A model generated the notes under the pieces. That model searched no databases and was not told where the DNA came from. It saw only the letters and a program-made list of their open reading frames with translations. Source: Mimachlamys varia (taxonomy: Eukaryota; Mollusca; Bivalvia; Pectinida; Pectinidae). From it: a stretch of 64,000 bases of DNA. The translations under genes and the position numbers were made by a program. Each line of letters starts with the position of its first letter. Position 1 is the stretch's first letter. Location of the stretch: NCBI GenBank assembly GCA_947623455.1, contig OX392527.1, positions 47,536,401 through 47,600,400 on the forward strand. The letters run 5' to 3'. Positions 46,746 to 59,510 of this stretch are shown piece after piece.

Positions 46746-47060
46746 TTCCCTTTAGCTCAGTGGTAGTTTGGTTTGGTTTGGTTTTATTTTGTTTTACGTC
46801 CTATTAACAGCCAGGGTCATTTAAGGACGTGCCAGGTTTGGAGGTGGAGGAAAGCCGGAGTACCTGGAGAAAAACCTGTGGTCAGTACCTGGTAACTGCC
46901 CCACATGGGATTCGAACTCGCAAGCCAGAGGTGGAGGGCTAGTGGTAGAATGTCGGAACACCTTAACCACTCGGCCACCGCGGCCCCCTCAGTGGTACAG
47001 CGCCCGACTAAGAGCCTGGAGATTGAGTGTTTGATCCCAGGTGGAACCACACTTTTCTCT
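46746..47060 (+). mobile_element. tRNA-like SINE head split by a second SINE
   Basis: TTCCCTTTAGCTCAGTGGTA (ending 46765) is interrupted by a 222-bp insertion and resumes CTCAGTGGTACAGCGCCCGA at 46988. A box-B-like TTTGATCCCAGG follows near 47031. CTCAGTGGTA is duplicated on each side of the insertion. Confidence 0.8.
46766..46987 (-). mobile_element. Full-length molluscan-type tRNA-derived SINE
   Basis: The minus strand begins GGGGCCGCGGTGGCCGAGTG (box A, Leu/Ser-tRNA-like), then GTTAAGGTGTTCCGACATTC, and box B GAGTTCGAATCCC. The body has GGCAGTTACCAGGTACTG and CACGTCCTTAAATGACCCTG, and the tail has repeated AACCAAACC. Flanked by the 10-bp duplication CTCAGTGGTA (46756-46765, 46988-46997), as expected for LINE-mediated retroposition. 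Confidence 0.9.
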
Positions 47061-47185
47061 TTCCTGTTACAAATGGTGTCTGTGGCCCTAACTGTGGTGA
47101 CAGTGGAGTTAAAATCTGGGTGGTGTGGCAGTTTTTAATTTTACATAGGATTTAGGTCGCCTTCTAGCTTCGAGCTAGAAGGAAT

Positions 47186-47265
47186 TTCCCTTTAGCTCAG
47201 TGGTAGAGCATCCGACTAGGAATCTGGAGATCAAGAGTTGAACTCCCCAAGGAAGCACACTATTC
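47186..47265 (+). mobile_element. tRNA-like SINE head
   Basis: TTTCCCTTTAGCTCAGTGGT then AGAGCATCCGACTAGGAATC, and a diverged box B, AGTTGAACTCC. It belongs to the same family as its neighbours. Confidence 0.7.
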
Positions 47266-47705
47266 TATTTCCTTTACAACTGAGAATAAATATTCTCATA
47301 TCTTTAATATTGTAGCAATGAGGCTTGGAAACTATGTTCCGACTGTCTGGCCTTTAGGGCTGAAGATTAGCAGGGCCTAAATTTTGGAAACTGCTTTCAT
47401 TCTCAATTTCATTACAGCTAAGATTCTGAGCTAAAACACAATTTCATGACATATGCATTCTCAATGAATTGGAAAAATTTTGATGCAACTAAAAGATGAA
47501 TACCATTTTCATAATGTAAACATGCGCTGGGTCACATGACTATAAGGTGAGTTGCAAGAATAAGTTAGTTTGAACAGCATGAAAACGTTTTTGTTTTTAA
47601 TACGGATCCAGGAACAAACTATGTAGCATACAAGCAAAACATATAATCTGTAGAAGTTGAGAGTACAGGTCCCCTTACTAGCCTCAGATAGGAGGGGGGG
47701 GGGGG

Positions 47706-47790
47706 GAGAGATTTCTCTTTAGTCATGTGGTAGGGTGTCCGACTAGAGACCAAAAGGTTGCTAGTTCAAACCCTGGAGGGGAGGAGGCAG
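47706..47790 (+). mobile_element. tRNA-like SINE head
   Basis: TTTCTCTTTAGTCATGTGGT, GGGTGTCCGACTAGAGACC, then box-B-like AGTTCAAACCCTGG. A poly-G run precedes it. Confidence 0.65.
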
Positions 47791-47984
47791 ATTTGTTTTT
47801 TCTCTACAGATTTGGTATTGCTGACCACTTAAAGGGTAGAAGCTATTGGAGATTGAGATGCTTCCTTGGAAATATCAAATCTTGCCTGTTGTTGTCATCA
47901 GGGTAAAAGTCTTTGTGCAGTAAGGAGAGGTGTAGAAATTGAGAAAGCACAGGTTGCCCTACTAGTCTCGGCTAGTAGGAATTT

Positions 47985-48050
47985 CCCTTCAGTTAAGCTG
48001 AAATGTGTCGGACTTGAGTCTGAAACATTGCTAGTTCAAACCGTGGTCAC
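47985..48050 (+). mobile_element. Diverged tRNA-like SINE head
   Basis: TTTCCCTTCAGTTAAGCTGA, GTGTCGGACTTGAGTC, AGTTCAAACCGTGG. Most degraded of the cluster. Confidence 0.5.
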
Positions 48051-48085
48051 CCTTGATATCCAGGGGATACAATCACCTTCGCTCT

Positions 48086-48280
48086 CTACACCCCTGGAAT
48101 ATGTCATGGCAAAACTGAAAGCTCCATGCATGAGCACCACCTTCTTCTAGACTAGTTCAATTTTTTAATATACATGTATATCAAATGTAACAGACAAACT
48201 TTGAAGTCGATTGCAGCTCCGGAATCCTTTGAGCATGCCTTCAGTTTTGCCATGACATATTCCAGGGATGTGGACAGTGT
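48086..48280. repeat. Inverted repeat, about 40-bp arms
   Basis: ACACCCCTGGAATATGTCAT then GGCAAAACTGAA (48086-48120) and its inverse TTCAGTTTTGCCATGACATA then TTCCAGGGATGTGG (48240-48273). The spacer is about 120 bp. Confidence 0.75.
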
Positions 48281-49544
48281 AGGTGAGTGTAACTCCTGGA
48301 TATTGTGGACGAATCCCGGTGGGGGCAGATTTGTTTTTCATTTTAATTACTCATTCATATTACAAATTAAATACTGTTACGTTACGTTTGATAAATATTA
48401 AACGATTGAACTAGTCTTCTTGCTTCATCATCAACACAGGGCATACACAGCCTTTAGTTTTGCTTATAATGACATATTCCATATATTATGAGGATGGACT
48501 ACCACATACTCCAACGATGTTTGAGATTTTTACACATAGAGATGCTTTTGACAGACGTCGCTATCAGCAAAATCATATCTGATAGAAAAATCAACCATCA
48601 AAATACGGACTATTGAGTTTATGGCAACAAAGCTTTTAGAATAATGGTCCTTTCAACATGGTACACACAGCCGTTTTATTACTTGGTCATTATGGTACAT
48701 GTTTCTCATTGCTGTACTTGTTACAAGTTGTTATCAGATTTTTTGGAATACATTACAAAATTTAGGCAGATAGAGAATAGTTTCAACTTGTACTTCCTAA
48801 ATGCTTTTTTATATCCTGAGATTCGTTGTTCTATATTTAAGGATTCTGAGAAATTTTTGCTTTTCCAAATGGTACCAAAACCAAACGTCTTATTATTATA
48901 AGTGCCGAAACTACTGCAAACTACTGTGTGTCGAAACATCTCGGCCATGCAGGTATAGGGCAACTAAATTTGGGATCTTATATTTTCTCTTCTTTGTAAA
49001 CAACTTTCTCCTTCTTGACGTCTCCCTTGACAATACCTCACTTTTGGCATTTAGTTGAGCATTCACCCCTGTGAGGAAAGCTTTGGGTTCTGTCTTCTGG
49101 TGGAGGAGTCTCTAACAAGTTGTTACTCATTGCTTAATGCTCGGCATTCATTGTCACCTGTATACTGACAACAGGTGAACCATTTGTGGCAGTGGTGGTA
49201 TCACCCGTTGTCAGCATAATGTGACCAAGTGGGGTGTTCTGTTGGGGGCTTTCAGTCTTATACTTCAGTATGATAGCACTTGAAATTGGCAAAAGATCTG
49301 GACTATTGCAAGGGGGTTTACTTATAGTTACTTATAGTTGGTTTCCAGTACAGGAATTATACTTCCTCTTCACCGGACTCAATGATTGATTGGATATTGT
49401 TTCTGTCACTTCCTATCTTTCTGTTTGTAATAGTTGTAATAGTAGTCCCGTAGTTATAGTATATAGCTGTTTACAAGAACACACCAGAGTGGCAGCTTCA
49501 AGCTCCCAAACACATACACATCCACATTAATTGCATACACCAGG

Positions 49545-49603
49545 AGGCTGTCCTTAAATGACCCTGGCTTTTAATTGGACGTAAAAACAATAAAACCAAA
49601 ACG
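49545..49603 (+). mobile_element. Truncated SINE 3' tail
   Basis: TGTCCTTAAATGACCCTGGC, TTTTAATTGGACGTAAAAAC, AATAAAACCAAAACG: the body end and tail of the SINE at 46766, in plus orientation, lacking its head. Confidence 0.8.
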
Positions 49604-49959
49604 TCTATGCATGTAACTACATGTGGGTGACAGTCCTAATCAGCTGCTAATGAGATATACTACAACGTCAGAGCTAATTCCAAGTACTCGTCGAACATGC
49701 ACCATTAGGTTAAGTGCATAAAGATATTGGTATAAAAGCCTACGGGAAAGTCCCTCATTTCACTTACGCAATAAAACACTAAGTACTCAGTAAATAGGAC
49801 CTAGTACATTTATGAAAGTGAATGTGCTTTTTGAGAGCAGACCTAGATCTACTTTCATTTTCACAAAAATCGGGATAATTCCAAAACATTTCAGCTGATC
49901 ATGTTAAATTAATCATTCAAATACATAGTTTAATTGTTTAAGAAATAGTTTAACCTTAC

Positions 49960-50035
49960 CATACACAGAACTGCTTAATCATTTCCATTTCAAAACGCTA
50001 AAAGAACATACGCCTCCTTCACAGAACCCGGAAGC
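49960..50035 (-). other. FERRY3: Probable FERRY3 5' UTR exon
   Basis: On the minus strand this ends GCAGTTCTGTGTATG at 49960, followed by a strong GTAAGG donor. Joined to the coding exon acceptor at 45767, it contains a short upstream frame (MEMIKQFCV, then TGA at the junction), so translation should start at the exon 2 ATG (45727). The exact transcription start is unknown. Confidence 0.45.
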
Positions 50036-50133
50036 AAATCCATGGACGCTGACATTTTAATAGTGCATGATGGGAAAGGTGGAAAAGGTAAATAGGTCAA
50101 GTTGCTGTGGAAAGACCCAAAACTCGGTCATAG
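50020..50133. promoter_or_regulatory. Probable bidirectional promoter (FERRY3 / + strand transcript)
   Basis: Short interval between the FERRY3 5' exon and a + strand candidate exon. It contains CCGGAAG (50028-50034), an ETS-type site common in housekeeping promoters, and GCATGATGGGAAA nearby, and no TATA box. Promoter function is inference from position and motif. Confidence 0.35.
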
Positions 50134-50161
50134 ATGGACGTGAAGACAGCAGTCCCAAACG
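50134..50161 (+). CDS. Candidate first coding exon of an unidentified gene
   Basis: ATG GAC GTG AAG and onward reads MDVKTAVPN, with one base of the next codon before a consensus GTAAGA donor (CCAAACG|GTAAGAAG). The Kozak context is weak (T at -3). An alternative upstream frame starts at 50042 (MDADILIVHDGKGGK) and also meets a possible donor, G|GTAAAT, at 50088. No continuation exon was recognised to the end of the window, so the gene cannot be identified and this could be non-coding. Confidence 0.25.
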
Positions 50162-50169
50162 GTAAGAAG

Positions 50170-53100
50170 ACATTTTTGTCATTATTTCCCTTTTATATCG
50201 TTTATTTGAGTTATTTGACGAAACCATGTCATTGAACTTAGTCTAGATTTTTCTAAGAATTTTCGTGACGTGTTTGTCTGGTGTGATCATTCGCGTGCAG
50301 ACATGACCGGTGGTGTCGTGCTTTGTTCCATATAAATAGGTCAAGTTCCTGTCTGCTATTTCCCATCATATATACACTTGGGTTGGACCGAAGGCAAATG
50401 CAGCACCAGCCATATTCGTTCACCGGTCATTTGTGGAGTCAATACGACGGTCAGAAACAGTGGACATCGCTTATTGTGGCTATTCTGTGTATTGGAAACA
50501 GAGGAGGGGTTGAATGAGAAGAAATAGGTCACTTGCTATGAGTCAAGGTGTGTTTCTTGAGATAACTGGATCGTGTGTACATACCATGTATATGTCACGT
50601 AGTTCGCTCGTACTCCTTCCATCCACGGTCAAGTTAACCTGGGGGTCGATAAAACACTTCAAAATGTTATCTTCCCCAGCACCGGGTATATATTTAGATC
50701 ATATGCAATTTCATAACAGCATTTTACACATGTATGTATTCAGACGTCCTGTATATTGACTTTTAAAAGTTTTATTATTTAAATTGTCAAAAGATTTCTG
50801 TTATGGTTACCAAAAAGCATATTTAATAATGACACATAAAGTTACCGAGATATTGAATAATTTGGCTTATTTATTTATTATTGATTTGGTGAAATATTTT
50901 ATATCCTAAAAATATTTATTTTGTCTGTATTCTGTAATACTGGGAAAATAGCCTGTATATGTGTGTTGATAAAAATGGTATGTTCAGAGATCTTAATCAG
51001 GGAACTAAACTAGACGTTACAAAATTTTAGGGAGTGGGACTTTAGAAAATAACCAGACGACGTGCGTCACTGGTTTTAAAATCATCTTATACACCATAAA
51101 TCAAATCCGTTCATGTAAATAGTCCTTTAATGACCAGCCAAATTTAACAATTCGATCTGCAAGTATATTGACCCCTCACATGTATAGTGTACTGATGTGT
51201 CAATATATTCCATTCTCAGTATATTTACATAACGTACAGGTTTTATTTATGTATTTAAGTACCTGTCATATCTTTTATGTACAAATTATATTTGTAACTT
51301 TTTCTGTTTCTATGTTTGACCATGCTTGACCATGCATGATTGTGTTTATCTAATTAAGGTAAATATATAGGCCTGCATGCAGCTGTGTGTTAATTAGACA
51401 GTAATTTACATTTTAGTTTTTATTTATTAGGATAATAACTAGTTTTGATATGTTAATTTGAGAACTAAAAATCTTATTTCTGTTAATACAGAATTTTGTA
51501 TTTATCATAAATCTTCACTATTTCTTATTGATGTTAACAGTTGAAAGGAGTAAAATTTAATGTAACTTCTTATAGTAAAATTTAGTTCATTTAATCATAA
51601 TAAAAGACATTGTTTTCTAACTGCAATCTCCAAGTGGGTTGAACTTACATGGTCTATGTATGTGAATTGTCATCTTTAATTTTATGCAAACATATTTCAA
51701 GTTATTTACAGAATAAAAAGAAAAATAATAAATAGAGTACTCACACTTTTATTCATGAATGCAAAGTGTATGAATTTATTTTTAAAAGTTGGGTATTATT
51801 GTATAGTTTTCAAAAAGAAGGAAGGATAGTGTAATTTATAACTATTTGATAATGAATTGATATAAGAAATTTAGTGTTAAATTGATATAAGAAATTTAGT
51901 GTTAAATTGATATAAGAAATTTAGTATTAAATAACTTAAATTGATATAAGAAATTTAGTGTTGGTTGTTTAATTTTCTCTTTAGAATTTTCTAGTGCCTC
52001 TCAGTTTGAAAATAATCAAGCCAGAATGTATATAACATCAAATTGAAAACACAAGGAAAATAGATTGGGAGGGAAAAAAGTTTCAAGTTACAAATTTTAA
52101 ATGTAACTCGCTTACTTGACTTGTACTGTGTTGAGAACAGAAAGAGAAACACTATTGATTTGTCGAAGGTATCTTCTCAAGTTTGGCACATCCCATTCGT
52201 TATCATTCAACGTGGCCTATCAAGAGATGTGGAAACAAAATCAAGAATATATTGAAAAGAAAGTGGTAAGACAGAAGTATACCGAAGATCTGACGCTGAT
52301 ACAGTTTATACATGCATACAACATTGTGCGATATCTTGTAACAGTAATCGGTCCTGCAGTCTCAACATTTATAGGGAATTGAATGCGGGTAATTTTTCTT
52401 GATGTACATGTGGATATAGATCAATTTTAATTTGGTTGCTGTTTCTGCCTGTGTTCAGGTTTTTATATCATTTCTTAGAATTTAATATATCTAGGACAAA
52501 TACCAGCATTTCTGGTTAGTGTACATGCACGTGGGTCGTTGGTGAAAAGTGTGACAATGCGCTGTCTGCCGATTCTGTAGGAAAGCTCATGTTTTTATGT
52601 ATAGTCTGATTCTCTTCTCTCTCTCTTTGTTATAAATAATACAGTCTGTTGATTTCCATAAAATAGGCATTTGGAAGACCTACATATATTGCCGAATATT
52701 AATGACTTAATCGCGGCAGCTAACATGTATTGATGACGTGGAAATAACTGCATGTCTGATGGTTTGGATTAAACAGGACAATAACGCTAGGTTGCGGGAA
52801 TTTTTAATTTAAAGTTTTCTTCTCTTTTTTTTGTGAAATGTTTCATTTCATATCCTAGAATTTTATATTTTAAACCTATTTGTTAATAGAAGTCCTTGAT
52901 AACTTAAAGTTGAATGAAATTGTTTTGAAGTTATATAATACATGTTATTTTGCAGTGGTATATATCAGCAACTCGTACATATCGAGAGAATATATATTAG
53001 TATTAATACATACATCTATTCTAAATGTCAGATAAAAGGTAATTTATCTAGTTTAAATAAAACATTAATTACGGTAATAACTTAAATACAGTCCAAACAA

Positions 53101-56100
53101 ACACTGTTGATATTACGTTTGTAATGTGGCTGATTTCTGCAATATTAACTGACAGTGAACGGGTTTCGTAACAAGGAAAATGAAAACTACTACTACTGTA
53201 AACAGGATCTAACGCTGCATAAATTAAAACATGTATGGGGTGAGGACCGTTAAATAGGGAAATATTATCATACACATATGTCACAAACGATATCTATACA
53301 TTGTACTCAACAGAAAAACACTTCAATCAGTACTTTGTTCATTTGAGTTAATTTTGATGACAGTTAACTTAAAAGAATTTTTTTGCTTTGAAATTGGTTA
53401 TGAATAAACTTCAAAAGTGTTTAATATTTAAAAAAAAGTAACAAAATTTTTGTATAAAATTGCTGTTTTTTCAGAAATTATTTTTGGACATAGAACATTG
53501 GATTAAAAATAAGACTGCCATTTTCCAACATAAAAGTTTAACAAAGTATCAAGTTAATCTACATTGTCATTTTTTCTCAAATTATGTATAATTCGTTGTC
53601 ACTTTTTCTCGAATTATGTATAATTTTATTTATTTATTTTGTTTTTGATTTAAAGGCTGAATTTCATTGATGTTTAAAATTCATCTGATGGTTTTAAGTT
53701 TAAGTCCAAAATAACCTGGAAACCGGTAAAACCAGATTCAGACCGATTGTCAGCTAGAAATGAAATGCTATGCATATAAACCTGCTAACACAAAACACCT
53801 ACCTGTTCTGTACAGTAATGTTTAAGGAAGTTGTGGTCACTCTGGTTATATATTTCTAAATATCAGCTTTAAAAAAAAAAATCCAAAATAGTTTATTTCT
53901 TCATTAAATGTATGAAATTGTTAATTAACTCAAATAACATGATTGAAATATTTTATTTCTATATAAATGTAAAATATTTGGCTTGAATTAGTACTAAAAA
54001 AAAATTTGAACACTCTCCAGTAATACATTTGGACAGTTATCAGGTCATACACTTGTATTACATATATAGATACACAGGCCCAATACGGATCTACTTAGCA
54101 GATTGTGAGCTTTATTGTGTTGCATCAATGCTAAGATTATATTTTGTAATTGGAAATCCAGCCTGTTACTTCCGGAATGTTGAATGGCACATTCATGTAT
54201 CAGTGACCTTCATCAATGTGTGTGAAAATATTATCAATTTTTATAATTATTTCATCATTAAAAAGTTAATCAGAATTCTGATGAAAATTTGTGCAGATTT
54301 ACATGTAATAGGAGCGAAGGAATTTATCTGAAGATTTAAAGAAAATTGTTAACAATGAACATCCGTAAGTATACTTTTATGATGCAATTGCAGTATTAGA
54401 TATTGGGTCATGCTATTTATAAATCTGACTTAATATTTTAATTTAGCATATTTATATAATCACAAAAATTGTGGAAAAGTATTGCTCTGCATTGAATTTT
54501 AAAGAGTTCGCGTTGACAAAGAGTATATAAATCTTTATGCATTAACAATTTAATTCAAATTCTGAAAACGTCAAATGATATTGTGCTGGAAAGACTTATG
54601 AAAATGTCAAATGACATTGTACCGAAAAAAATATTGTCGTGTTGTAAGAATTTTATATCAAATATTCAATTCATGTACAAATATAATATAATAATTCATA
54701 CCTTTTATAAATATTGATAAAAAAAGTTGCACAAATTTTGTAAAACTTTTCGACAAGAACATACAGAAAAAAAAAATCTTTGAGGTCATGTTTGCATGTC
54801 TTGGATGAAAGACAAAATTATGGAAATCCATATGTTTCGCTAAAATGTGAAATTCGGGCAGACAATGTGATTAATGACTGGGTGCCTTGGACCATGTAGC
54901 CAATCAATCGAGGTTTTATTATTTACCTGTCTGTAGACGGGCAGACTTGGAGGCATCTTGGTTTATTTAGGCGAAAATCAATGTCTAGACTTGAAAGTTT
55001 ATGGTAGGAGGGTTAATCCTTGAAAAACTCCCCCAAAAGACAAATTATTTTACACTGCATCTTTTTTGCAAAGGATTATATATGTCCTCTAAAAATAAGG
55101 TGGAATATCCTTTGATTGGTGTCAGAAGTGAATATATGATAATTACGTCTGTATTGTCAGTAGGAATGTGTAGAGTAAGCATTTTGGAGTGTCTTGTGTG
55201 CCAAAACATCTCTCCTTGTGAACTGTGTCTGCTACCATTTTGTCTTTTATCAAACTAGCTGTTTATTGTTTTCTGAATAAGTTTTTTTTTCAACCATTTC
55301 TGCTCATGTGTCAATGCACATACACACACTGATTCCAAACCACTATGTTTATTTCTGAAACAGTAAGGATTTAACAATGAATCTGAACTTGTGTCCTTGA
55401 ACGGCTTTCATAAATTTGTTTACCGGTACATTGTATCAACAAACAAAAGAATATCGAAAATCCCTCCTTTGTAAGGTATGTTAAATTTGACCGAGAGCCA
55501 GGGTCCATAATTAAGATTGTATCTCTGTTATACTTGCTTTTTAAGCCTTTTTCAGTACATAAAGGGAAACATTTTCCTTTTAATTGAAAATAATTTTGTC
55601 ACATACAGTGATCAGAGTTGGCTATGATTTTGAAAAATTCAGGTGTTACAGTTGTCATTAAAAATGGGAAAAAATTGGAATTATGTTTGTTTTTAAAATT
55701 AAGAATTTTTAATTATTAGCGAACAGAATACATTAATCTAATTTATTCATTTGTGATGAAGGATGACTTGAAGAATCAAATATCTCATGCATATATGTAT
55801 GGTTATATACATGCTTGTTATTGTAAATATACGGATATTAAGAAAAAGTTCTTCAGACAGATTATATAAGATTTTAAGTATCCTTTCAATCCTTGAATTT
55901 AAAAAATCATGGAGTCAGCTTTATTTAAATGTGTTTCAAAGTTTCTCCTCGAAAACAGACAATCAGGTAGTGTTGATACTGTTTTGGCATCATCAGAAAA
56001 TTAACAAAATGATTCATCTATGTATGTTAAATAAAATAATATCCAACTTTACCAGAATATTCATTTAGTTATGGAATGATGCCTTGCTAGTTCATTTGAT

Positions 56101-56160
56101 GGACCCCCAGGTATATATAATAGTATGGGGTGGGGGTGGGGTGCTGTTATCCCATTTACA
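50170..56160. other. AT-rich DNA without recognisable exons
   Basis: Possible long first intron of a + strand gene, or intergenic. The longest frame (52116-52382, 88 residues, with WKQNQEYIEKKVV followed by GTAAGAC-like sequence) matches no family I know. A 25-bp repeat sits at 51857. Nothing else was resolved. Confidence 0.5.
51857..51962 (+). repeat. 25-bp tandem repeat, 4 copies
   Basis: AAATTGATATAAGAAATTTA then GTGTT, repeated four times, with a short insertion before the last. Confidence 0.9.
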
Positions 56161-56169
56161 GCAGAGTTG

Positions 56170-56800
56170 GACATTTGACCCATAACAAGGAGAACACCTA
56201 TACAAAATATAGCACCTCTAGAAATACTGAACCATAACAAGAAGAACACCCATACAAACTCTAGCACCTCTAGAAATACTGAACCATAACAAGAAGAACA
56301 CACATACAAACTCAAGCACCTCTAGAAATAGTGAACCATAACAAGAAGAACACCTATACAAACTCTAGCACCTCTAGAAATACTGAACCATAACAAGAAG
56401 AACACCCATACAAACTCTAGCACCCCTAGAAATACTGAACCATAACAAGAAAATCACCCATACTAACTCTAGCACCTCTAGAAATACTGAACCATAACAA
56501 GAAGAACACCCATACAAACTCTAGCACCTCTAGAAATACTGAACCATAACAAGAAGAACACACATACAAACTCTAGCACCTCTAGAAATACTGAACCATA
56601 ACAAGAAGAACACCTATACAAACTGTAGCACCCCTAGAAATACTGAACCATAACAAGAAAATCACCCATACTAACTCTATAGCTAGCACCTCTAGAAATA
56701 CTGAACCATAACAAGAAGAACACCTATACAAACTCTTGCACCTCTAGAAACACTGAATCATAATAAGGAGAACACTTATACCAACTCGAGAACACCTAAA
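56170..56800 (+). repeat. 52-bp minisatellite, about 12 copies
   Basis: Unit: CTCTAGAAATACTGAACCAT, AACAAGAAGAACACCCATAC, AAACTCTAGCAC. Most copies are over 90% alike. Alternating variants (AGAAAATCACCCATACTAAC; CACCCCTAG) recur together twice, suggesting duplication of multi-unit blocks. Confidence 0.93.
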
Positions 56801-56809
56801 TTACTTATC

Positions 56810-59350
56810 CATTACAATGAGAACACCTACGCAAACTTTAAAAACACTGACCCATGATAACTAGAACACATATACAAAATATTTCACACAAAGATACACA
56901 ATCTCGTCTATAGATGTATGAAAGGGAACTTATAGCAACTTCCTAGTTAGTAGTTGGTGTAGAAAAAGTTATCATAAAACAGTGTTCATGATAATAAAAC
57001 TAGGTGAAAATATTTTCAGATAAACATTTTCATTGTTATACAACATAATAATGGGAATACTTTATAAAGTGGCAAACACTATACTCTCATTGTGTAATAA
57101 TTGTTTATATGTTTGGCATATGATTGATTGTAACATGTAGATTTATATAGGATTATGTAGGCATGGAGATGAATTCGCCTCGTGCCTTATCCGTTTGCTT
57201 TTTCACAAAGAATTTAATTATTGAAATGAAAATGATCTGCTGTATATATATCCCGATCGACATTGCAAACATTTGGGACTACATAGTTCTGTATTGTCAG
57301 CATTTTTATTCTCATGACACATGCATGTCCCTTTTGTTAGTACCAAGTCGTTGTAACTCAGTGGGGTAAGATAGTGTTGCTGGTGTTGTCATGATGTGAC
57401 ATGTCATTGAGGTAGCACTTTAAAAATGTCCGTCATGCATGAGGCCAGGATATCGGTGAACTATGTCATTTTTGCTGGTGATTGATACATATACTGTTAA
57501 ACTTAACACAAACAAAATCAAAGAGCACAACAGAGCTTGCAATAGGAACATCCAGTTTGTTGTAAGGCAACATATGTCTAACTGCACATAATCGTATTGA
57601 TAGGTGCAAGATAAAAATTATGTATATATATATGTGCACATACGTCAATGTTACGTAATTTATAACAATCCCCCTATAGCTAGCACTGCATCGGATATCG
57701 CATGATGTCTGATTCTTTCTGCAATATGTTTCACAGACTGATGGGATTGGTAGATTGTCAAGTCTATATTTAAAATTATATATTATGATATATATACCTG
57801 GTATAGTTTTACAACACAGCTGAAAAGAAGATTTGTGTCAGCTGTTTGCATTCAGTTGTAATCTGTCATCTGGACAGATTTCAGTTTTTAATGAAACTTG
57901 GTACAATTAAGGCTGCATGCTACCTGTAATTTTCTGTACTTTCATGATCACCTCCTTCCCAAAAGAGTAGCACAGCAACTATTTAGTTAACCTTTTTGAA
58001 TATCCCTGGTTAAATAAAGACACATTCATTTGAAAGTTTCACAGTATGATTCATATTGAAAACCAGTGATATTGTAAATATTAATGTGAATAATTCAAAC
58101 TTTATAAATCAATATATGCATTTGTTTGTCAGGTGCAAATCTTTCGGTGTCTAGGTTGCAGAAAAATATTAAAATCCTAAATATATTGTCTTTTAACCCA
58201 CAATCATAGAATAATTGTCTGAACTTAACTGACAAGGATTGTAATTTACATGTATTTCAATAAATCAATAACTAACACGTATACAGCAAGAAATGTACTT
58301 GAATTTCTTTATAAATATTATGTCAGAAAAGTAATTTCAGGGTAGATAACTCTTACAAAATTGTTGGGTTAATGATGAAAAAGGATAGAAACCTTAAAGG
58401 TAGCATTAAGCTTTAAATGATTTGAGATAATGATGTATGATAATGTGTCGATGATTGAGTTAATAGGTTTCAGCTAGAAGGGTTTAAAAAGTCAAATTTG
58501 TTCAAGCAAATTGTAACAATTGATGTCATGATTAGACATGAATTTTTTATGAGCCAGAATTACACTGACATATTTTTATGCTTCATATTTTCAAATTAAG
58601 ACCATATGCATGCTTCCATAGCGATGACCTTACTGAGAGGTCAAAGTGTAGTTTATTCAGATCCTGATCAACTTCCTCCTTTAATTGAATCATATTGTTC
58701 AATTGAGGTTGAAGAAACAAGTACTGTCTATTTCACTTGACTCATTGACTGACTTGTGGCAGTTACTCAATGAACACTCAAACAAAAACAAGTCATGCCT
58801 TGTATATTATATAGATTCTGCCAAGTCATTGCAGCGATGCTTAAGAAATTCTCCTTTCAATCAAATTAATTTTGTTTTCTTTTAGCATTTTACATTTCAA
58901 GTTGTCTTGTAAATGTCCAGTACAAAATGTAGACTGTTTTGTTTACTAGTTTTACAACCAGTTTGGGACCCTAGCAAATGATCATGAGCACTCAATTTTC
59001 CTAAAATGAAGAAAAAATGAGGAATATCTGTTCTCAAATTTGGTTGAGATATTGCTTTGTTTTCTCAAACCATATAGGAACAATCTGTTGAAGGATTTAT
59101 ATCGAAAAGAATTATTAGTAAGTGTAATGTAAAGGATTTTCATTTCTAACTCATAATACTACAAAAAAATGTTTTTAATATAATATGTTAACCCTGTGTG
59201 TGTACCCCAAACAATGACATGACTTATGAATTAATGTCAAGTATTCTAGGAAAACAAACAATCTCTGGAGAGATGAAACTAAAACGGGTTTTTCCAGTAA
59301 AAGTTGTAAAATTCAACAGTCTTACTGTAGAGTCTATATATAGGCAGTCA
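56810..59350. other. AT-rich DNA without recognisable features
   Basis: No exon, repeat or RNA gene could be supported. Short open frames (for example 57163 and 58685) have no recognised features. Confidence 0.5.
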
Positions 59351-59361
59351 GATCAAAGTCA

Positions 59362-59362
<1 letters not shown>

Positions 59363-59449
<87 letters not shown>
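59363..59449 (+). repeat. (TCA)29 microsatellite
   Basis: 87 bp of uninterrupted TCA. A frame through it reads polyserine; this is a shadow of the microsatellite. Confidence 0.97.
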
Positions 59450-59510
59450 GGCATCTGGTTGTGATGCTGATTGGCAGAAAATAAATCATTAACATACAGG
59501 ATAATTGTAT

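Noticed and set aside
49960..50035. FERRY3 start codon in the 5' exon (MEMIKQFCV)
   Set aside because: Splicing to the next exon creates TGA at the junction in that frame, so it can only be a short upstream frame.
52116..52382. 88-residue frame as a coding gene or exon
   Set aside because: No similarity to a known family and no clear acceptor. A GTAAGA after GAAAGTG is suggestive but insufficient.
59198..59464. Frame with about 30 consecutive serines
   Set aside because: Translation of a (TCA)n microsatellite; the remainder has no recognisable features.
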